Source: JAUREX01 sp044356825 (GTDB taxonomy: Bacteria; Pseudomonadota; Alphaproteobacteria; Rhodobacterales; Rhodobacteraceae). Taken from it: a stretch of 10,386 nucleotides of DNA. Below are positions 7,189 to 10,386 of this stretch, piece after piece. Location: contig JBIKVM010000098.1 in the NCBI GenBank assembly GCA_044356825.1, positions 1 to 10,386 of the forward strand, written 5' to 3'. Every line of letters begins with the position of its first letter. The first letter of the stretch is position 1. Position numbers and translations under genes: made by a program. Below the pieces are notes generated by a model that was given only the letters and a program-made list of their open reading frames with translations, was not told the DNA's origin and searched no databases.

Positions 7189-7910
7189 CAATGCACGCGC
7201 ATCAGACCGCCATCGACGAACAGGGTTTCGCCGGTGACGAAGGATGCCTTGGCAGAGGTGAGCCAGATTATCGCTGCCGCCACCTCCGACGGTACGGCCA
7301 TGCGGCCCAGAAGATGGGCAGCGCGCGCTTTTTCCTCGAGCGCCGCAGGGTCTGCCGATGTCTCGAGAGCGGCGCGGGTGAAGCCGGCGGCGACCCAGCC
7401 GGGGGCGATGGCGTTGACGCGGATATGCGGCCCGACCTCTCCCGACAGCGCCCAGGTGAAGCTTTCGACGGCAGCCTTGCTTGCGACATAGGCGGGGTAG
7501 TCGCGCGAGGCGACATGGCCGGAGATCGAGGCCATGTTCACGATGGCCGCACCCTCGCCGGTCATGAGCGGAATTGCATGCTTGCAGGTCAGGAACATCG
7601 CGCCGACGTTCACGTCCATCATCCTGTCCCAGTCCTCGATCCGCATCTCGGCAACCGGGGCGCGGTGGTTGATGCCCGCGATGTTGACCAGCGCATCCAG
7701 TCGCGGGAAGCGGGCAGCAATGACGGCGAAGGCTTCGGCGACCTCGCCGGGGTTGGCAAGGTCGCACGGCTGCGCCAGACCTTCGGCGCCGGCAGGCAAG
7801 GGTGCGGGGGTCCGGTCCAGAAGCACGAGCGCATGGCCCGAGCGCGCGAACGCATGGGCGGTGGCTTGGCCGATATCGCCCGCGGCCCCGGTGACGACAG
7901 CGACCCTCAT
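7188..7910 (-). CDS. Short-chain dehydrogenase/reductase (first of tandem pair)
   Basis: Classical SDR of 240 aa. TGAAGDIG (7-14) binds the cofactor, and Asp32 after the second strand favours NAD(H). NIAG is at 76-79, Asn101 is the structural Asn, and the catalytic residues are Ser128, Tyr141 and Lys145. The end, FVTGETLFVDGGL, closely parallels the next gene, so the two probably arose by duplication. The ATG overlaps the permease stop (ATGA), with GGAGG 12 nt upstream, a rather long spacing. The reading frame continues upstream into the permease gene, but only the part from 7910 has SDR sequence. Position directly after the importer implies action on its cargo, for example as a sugar 1-dehydrogenase or one half of an oxidation/reduction pair. 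The exact substrate cannot be inferred. Confidence 0.92.
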   Translation of the reverse strand: MRVAVVTGAAGDIGQATAHAFARSGHALVLLDRTPAPLPAGAEGLAQPCDLANPGEVAEAFAVIAARFPRLDALVNIAGINHRAPVAEMRIEDWDRMMDVNVGAMFLTCKHAIPLMTGEGAAIVNMASISGHVASRDYPAYVASKAAVESFTWALSGEVGPHIRVNAIAPGWVAAGFTRAALETSADPAALEEKARAAHLLGRMAVPSEVAAAIIWLTSAKASFVTGETLFVDGGLMRVH

Positions 7911-8932
7911 CGCACGCGCGAGCCTCCGAAGCGGTGGGCAACCATCGTCAGGATGATGACGAGCCCGAAGATGAAATCGGTCCAGAAACCGGCGAAGCCC
8001 GCGCCCACGGCTCCGGAGGGGATGAGCGTGACCGTCAGAGCCCCGAAGAAGGCGCCCCAGATCGTCCCCACCCCTCCCCAGGTGGGTGTGCCGCCGACAA
8101 AGAGGGCCGCGAGCGCGATCAGGAGATAGGCCTTGCCGCTGGTCGGGAACCAGACCAGGTTTGAAGTCTGCACGAGGATCACCCCGCACAAGGCGGCTGC
8201 GAGGGCGGACCAGACAAAGACGCCCACTCGGATCCGGTCTATGTTGATGCCCATCTGGCGCGCGCTGTCGGGGTTGTCGCCCACGAGCTGCACGCGGATG
8301 CCGAAGCGGTGATACTTGAAGAGCACGTAGCACAGGGCCGTCCATGCGACCGCGATCAGGAAGTGGTTCGGGATCTGGAGGCCGAAAACCTCCCATTTGG
8401 CGATAAAGAACTGGTTGCCGAACGTGCCGACCGAGTCGCGGCTCTCGATGTTCTTACCTTGGGCAAGAAGGTTGACGATGCCGACGATGAAGAAGTTCAG
8501 GCCCAAGGTCGCGACAAGGCTGCTGATCTTGCCATAGACGACGATCGCCCCTATCGCCGCCCCGAGCGCCGCGCCGCCAATCAACGTGAGTGCGGCTGCA
8601 GGCAGGATCGGCACGCCCGATATGACAAGCGTCATGAAGAGCCCGCCCGATGCCCCGATCACCGATGGGAAGGCCAGATCAAGCTCGCCCGAGACGATCA
8701 CGAAGACGAGCGCCGTCGTCATGATGACCGTGGCGGGGACCGAATAGAGGAAGGCGTTGTAATAGCCCGGGATCAGGAACAGCGTCGGGTTGTTGAAGGC
8801 AAAGAAGCCCCAGACCAGGAGGAAGGTCAGGAACGCGTTCAGTGCCCTGCCGTTGCGGCGATAGAACAGGCGCCAGGGGCTTTGCGCGTCGCGCTTGTCG
8901 ATGGGGGTGGTCGGGGCGTGGACGATTGTCAT
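7907..8932 (-). CDS. ABC sugar importer permease, RbsC/FrcC-type (CUT2)
   Basis: Inner-membrane permease of 341 aa in the RbsC-like branched-chain/monosaccharide permease family (BPD_transp_2). After a polar N-terminus of about 28 residues it is mostly hydrophobic, with roughly eight to ten membrane segments. Family marks are GELDLAFPSVIGASG (82-96), GDNPDSARQMGI (218-229), which lies in the cytoplasmic loop contacting the ATPase, and GGTPTWGGVGTIWGAFFGA (280-298). It would form the channel with the upstream ATPase, fed by the binding protein. The ATG lies 12 nt after the ATPase stop, and its stop overlaps the next SDR start by four bases. CUT2 importers carry monosaccharides or small modified sugars such as ribose, fructose, xylose and inositol; which one cannot be told here. 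Only one permease gene is visible, consistent with a homodimeric channel. Confidence 0.92.
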   Translation of the reverse strand: MTIVHAPTTPIDKRDAQSPWRLFYRRNGRALNAFLTFLLVWGFFAFNNPTLFLIPGYYNAFLYSVPATVIMTTALVFVIVSGELDLAFPSVIGASGGLFMTLVISGVPILPAAALTLIGGAALGAAIGAIVVYGKISSLVATLGLNFFIVGIVNLLAQGKNIESRDSVGTFGNQFFIAKWEVFGLQIPNHFLIAVAWTALCYVLFKYHRFGIRVQLVGDNPDSARQMGINIDRIRVGVFVWSALAAALCGVILVQTSNLVWFPTSGKAYLLIALAALFVGGTPTWGGVGTIWGAFFGALTVTLIPSGAVGAGFAGFWTDFIFGLVIILTMVAHRFGGSRVR

Positions 8933-8944
8933 GGGGTGTCCGTT

Positions 8945-9748
8945 TCAGGCCGTCTTGCGCAAGGAGCCGATATCGGCGCGTCCGGTCTCGGCCAGTTGGT
9001 GCATCATCTCGATCAGGTGATCGGCGCCGGTGAAGGCGGCCTTCTCGCCTTCGAAGGCGGTCTTGCCGCGGTCGATCACGAAGAATCGGTCGGCGATATC
9101 CCAGACATGATAGATGTTGTGGCCAATGAAGACGACGGTGCGCCCGCTGTCCTTCACCGCCTTCACAAAGCGGAACACCTTCTGTGTCTCGGTCAGCGAC
9201 AGCGCTGTGGTGGGTTCGTCGAGCACGATGACTTCGGCATTGTTGTAGAGCGCGCGGGCGATCGCCACGCCCTGGCGTTCCCCGCCCGACAGGTGGCCGA
9301 CAGTCGACTCCGGATTGAAAACCTTGGACGTGAAGCCGATCTCGCGCATCAGTCGGTTGGCCTCGTCGATCTGCTTTTGAACCCGGATAAGACCGAGGGC
9401 ATTGGTGATCTCGCGCCCCATGAAGATGTTGGTGACGATGGAATGCTGAGGCGCAAGCGCCCGGTCCTGAAAAACCGTCTCTATTCCGGCATTGCGGGCG
9501 GCGAGCGGGGTCCACGGGCTGACCTTGCGGCCCTTTACCAGGATCTCGCCCTCGTCCGGGTCGTGCACCCCGGCCAGTGTCTTGACCAGTGTTGATTTCC
9601 CCGCGCCGTTGTCGCCCAGAAGCCCCAGAACCTCGCCCTTCCGGACGGAAATCGAGATGCCGGACAGCGCCTCGACCGAATCGAAGCGCTTCACGATGTT
9701 GCGAAGTTGGATGATGGGCGTCCCGGGCGCCAATTCGTCGGATGCCAT
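8945..9748 (-). CDS. ABC sugar importer ATPase, single nucleotide-binding domain (FrcA-like)
   Basis: Cytoplasmic ATPase of 267 aa that powers the importer. Walker A is GDNGAGKST (45-53), the Q-loop Gln94, the signature LSGGE (153-157), Walker B VIVLDE (173-178) and the switch His210. Most CUT2 systems such as RbsA use a fused two-domain ATPase of about 500 aa; this one has a single domain, like FrcA of the rhizobial fructose importer, and must dimerise. The ATG at 9748 has an AAGGA ribosome-binding site 8 nt upstream. It is separated from the binding-protein gene by 68 bp containing a strong hairpin. The next gene is the permease, 12 nt on. Confidence 0.93.
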   Translation of the reverse strand: MASDELAPGTPIIQLRNIVKRFDSVEALSGISISVRKGEVLGLLGDNGAGKSTLVKTLAGVHDPDEGEILVKGRKVSPWTPLAARNAGIETVFQDRALAPQHSIVTNIFMGREITNALGLIRVQKQIDEANRLMREIGFTSKVFNPESTVGHLSGGERQGVAIARALYNNAEVIVLDEPTTALSLTETQKVFRFVKAVKDSGRTVVFIGHNIYHVWDIADRFFVIDRGKTAFEGEKAAFTGADHLIEMMHQLAETGRADIGSLRKTA

Positions 9749-9756
9749 GCGAGCCG

Positions 9757-9761
9757 TCCTT
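9757..9761 (-). promoter_or_regulatory. Ribosome-binding site of the ABC ATPase gene
   Basis: AAGGA on the minus strand, 8 nt before the ATPase ATG. This is a near-ideal position and supports the start at 9748. Confidence 0.7.
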
Positions 9762-9775
9762 CACCAGAGGGAATG

Positions 9776-9802
9776 CCGGGCGCGAGGAAATCCCGCGCCC
9801 GG
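9776..9802 (-). promoter_or_regulatory. Intercistronic hairpin between binding-protein and ATPase genes
   Basis: A perfect 9-bp inverted repeat (CCGGGCGCG and CGCGCCCGG) flanks a 9-nt loop, 14 bp past the stop of the binding-protein gene. On the minus strand no T tract follows, so it is probably not a full terminator. In binding-protein-dependent ABC operons such hairpins protect the upstream mRNA from 3' exonucleases and give excess binding protein; that role is inferred from position. Confidence 0.75.
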
Positions 9803-9816
9803 AGATCAGGATGCGA

Positions 9817-10386
9817 TCAGCGGATGCCTTCTTCGGCGAGGGTGATCACGTCCTTGTAGGTGTCCTTGGTGACGAAGCCGGCCCCGGTATCGACGTTCAA
9901 CGGGGCGAGCTTGTAGACGATCTGCTGGCAGAGCGAGAGGACTGGCATGTAGCCTTGCAAATAGGGCTGCTGATCGGCGGTGACGGTCGCATAGCCTTGA
10001 TCGAAGGCGGCCATCACCCCCTGGCCAAGATCGAAGCCCACGGCGATGATGTCGTCCGGACCCTTGCCTACCGCCTGCATGAAGGCAGGGGCGGCCGAAA
10101 GCCACGGCCCGCCCGGATAGCCGATCAGCTTGACCTCGGGGTTGGCCAGCAGTGTCGCGGTCAGCGTCGGCAGTTGGAGCATCTGGTCAGCCGAGGCCCC
10201 CTCGGCTTCCTGAAGCTTGATGACCTCGATACCGGCTTCGGTGAGGACATCGACAAGGCCGAGTTCCCGCTGGGCGCGGTTCTCCGACTCCCAGCGGCTC
10301 ATCACGATGGCCTTGTCGCCTGGCTTCAGGCGGTCACCGGCCTGGCGCAGTGTCTCTTCGCCCAGCGCACGGCCCTGGTCATAAAG
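9817..10386 (-). CDS. Periplasmic sugar-binding protein of the ABC importer (partial, C-terminal part)
   Basis: C-terminal 189 residues of a substrate-binding protein; the gene starts beyond the right edge, so the signal peptide is not seen. The sequence fits the RbsB-like Peripla_BP_4 family: alternating strands and helices such as GDKAIVMSRW, DVLTEAGIEVIKLQ, DDIIAVGFDLGQGVMAAFDQG and a late ATVTADQQPYLQGYM segment, corresponding to the ligand-cleft strand and hinge. It is the first gene of the visible operon, followed by the hairpin and then the ATPase. A GTG and an ATG at 10305 and 10302 are internal codons, because the frame remains open with family-like sequence up to the edge. The ligand is unknown; the family binds pentoses, hexoses, inositols and related sugars. 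Confidence 0.85.
   Translation of the reverse strand, partial: LYDQGRALGEETLRQAGDRLKPGDKAIVMSRWESENRAQRELGLVDVLTEAGIEVIKLQEAEGASADQMLQLPTLTATLLANPEVKLIGYPGGPWLSAAPAFMQAVGKGPDDIIAVGFDLGQGVMAAFDQGYATVTADQQPYLQGYMPVLSLCQQIVYKLAPLNVDTGAGFVTKDTYKDVITLAEEGIR

Noticed and set aside
6490..7941. A 483-codon minus-strand frame that could be read as a fused, longer SDR
   Set aside because: Only the last 232 codons are SDR sequence; the upstream part is an out-of-frame reading of the first SDR gene, which has its own complete set of motifs.
7188..8396. A 402-codon minus-strand frame giving an N-terminally extended first SDR
   Set aside because: The extra residues are an out-of-frame reading of the permease gene; the Rossmann motif starts seven residues after the ATG at 7910, as normal for SDRs.
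8309..9595. Plus-strand open frame (428 codons) antisense to the permease and ATPase
   Set aside because: The product is rich in Asp, Glu, Arg and Gly, a mirror of the opposite coding strand, with no recognisable family; both opposing genes have full motifs.

Overview
The window is GC-rich, with the codon bias and dense gene packing of an alphaproteobacterium. The FrcA/RbsC-like importer, the membrane-anchored LytTR regulator and the GC-rich third positions suggest Rhodobacterales or a near relative; this is inference, because no rRNA or other taxonomic marker is present. I see no tRNA, CRISPR array, insertion sequence or phage gene.

Left part (1-2941, plus strand): a predicted exported CocE/NonD-type serine hydrolase is followed by a membrane protein with a C-terminal LytTR DNA-binding domain. 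A gap of roughly 200 bp with no clear function separates them. The LytTR gene converges on the next operon across about 315 bp of non-coding DNA holding two weak hairpins.

Right part (3257-10386, minus strand): one tightly packed operon read right to left. It encodes a periplasmic sugar-binding protein (5' end outside the window), a single-domain ABC ATPase, an RbsC-family permease, two tandem short-chain dehydrogenases (SDRs), a cytochrome P450 and a GH31 alpha-glycosidase. From the ATPase onward the genes overlap by 1-4 nt or are 3-12 nt apart, so they are almost certainly co-transcribed and partly translationally coupled. The only larger gap, between the binding protein and the ATPase, contains a perfect 9-bp GC hairpin, typical of mRNA processing that raises binding-protein output over the other transporter subunits.

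The operon reads as import of a small alpha-glycoside or modified sugar, intracellular hydrolysis by GH31, and redox processing by two NAD-type SDRs. The P450 is the surprise: a soluble bacterial P450 with intact heme, ExxR and oxygen-activation motifs inside a sugar-uptake operon suggests that the substrate carries a methyl ether, an aglycone or another group needing oxidative removal. No ferredoxin or reductase for it is in the window. The true substrate cannot be read from the sequence.
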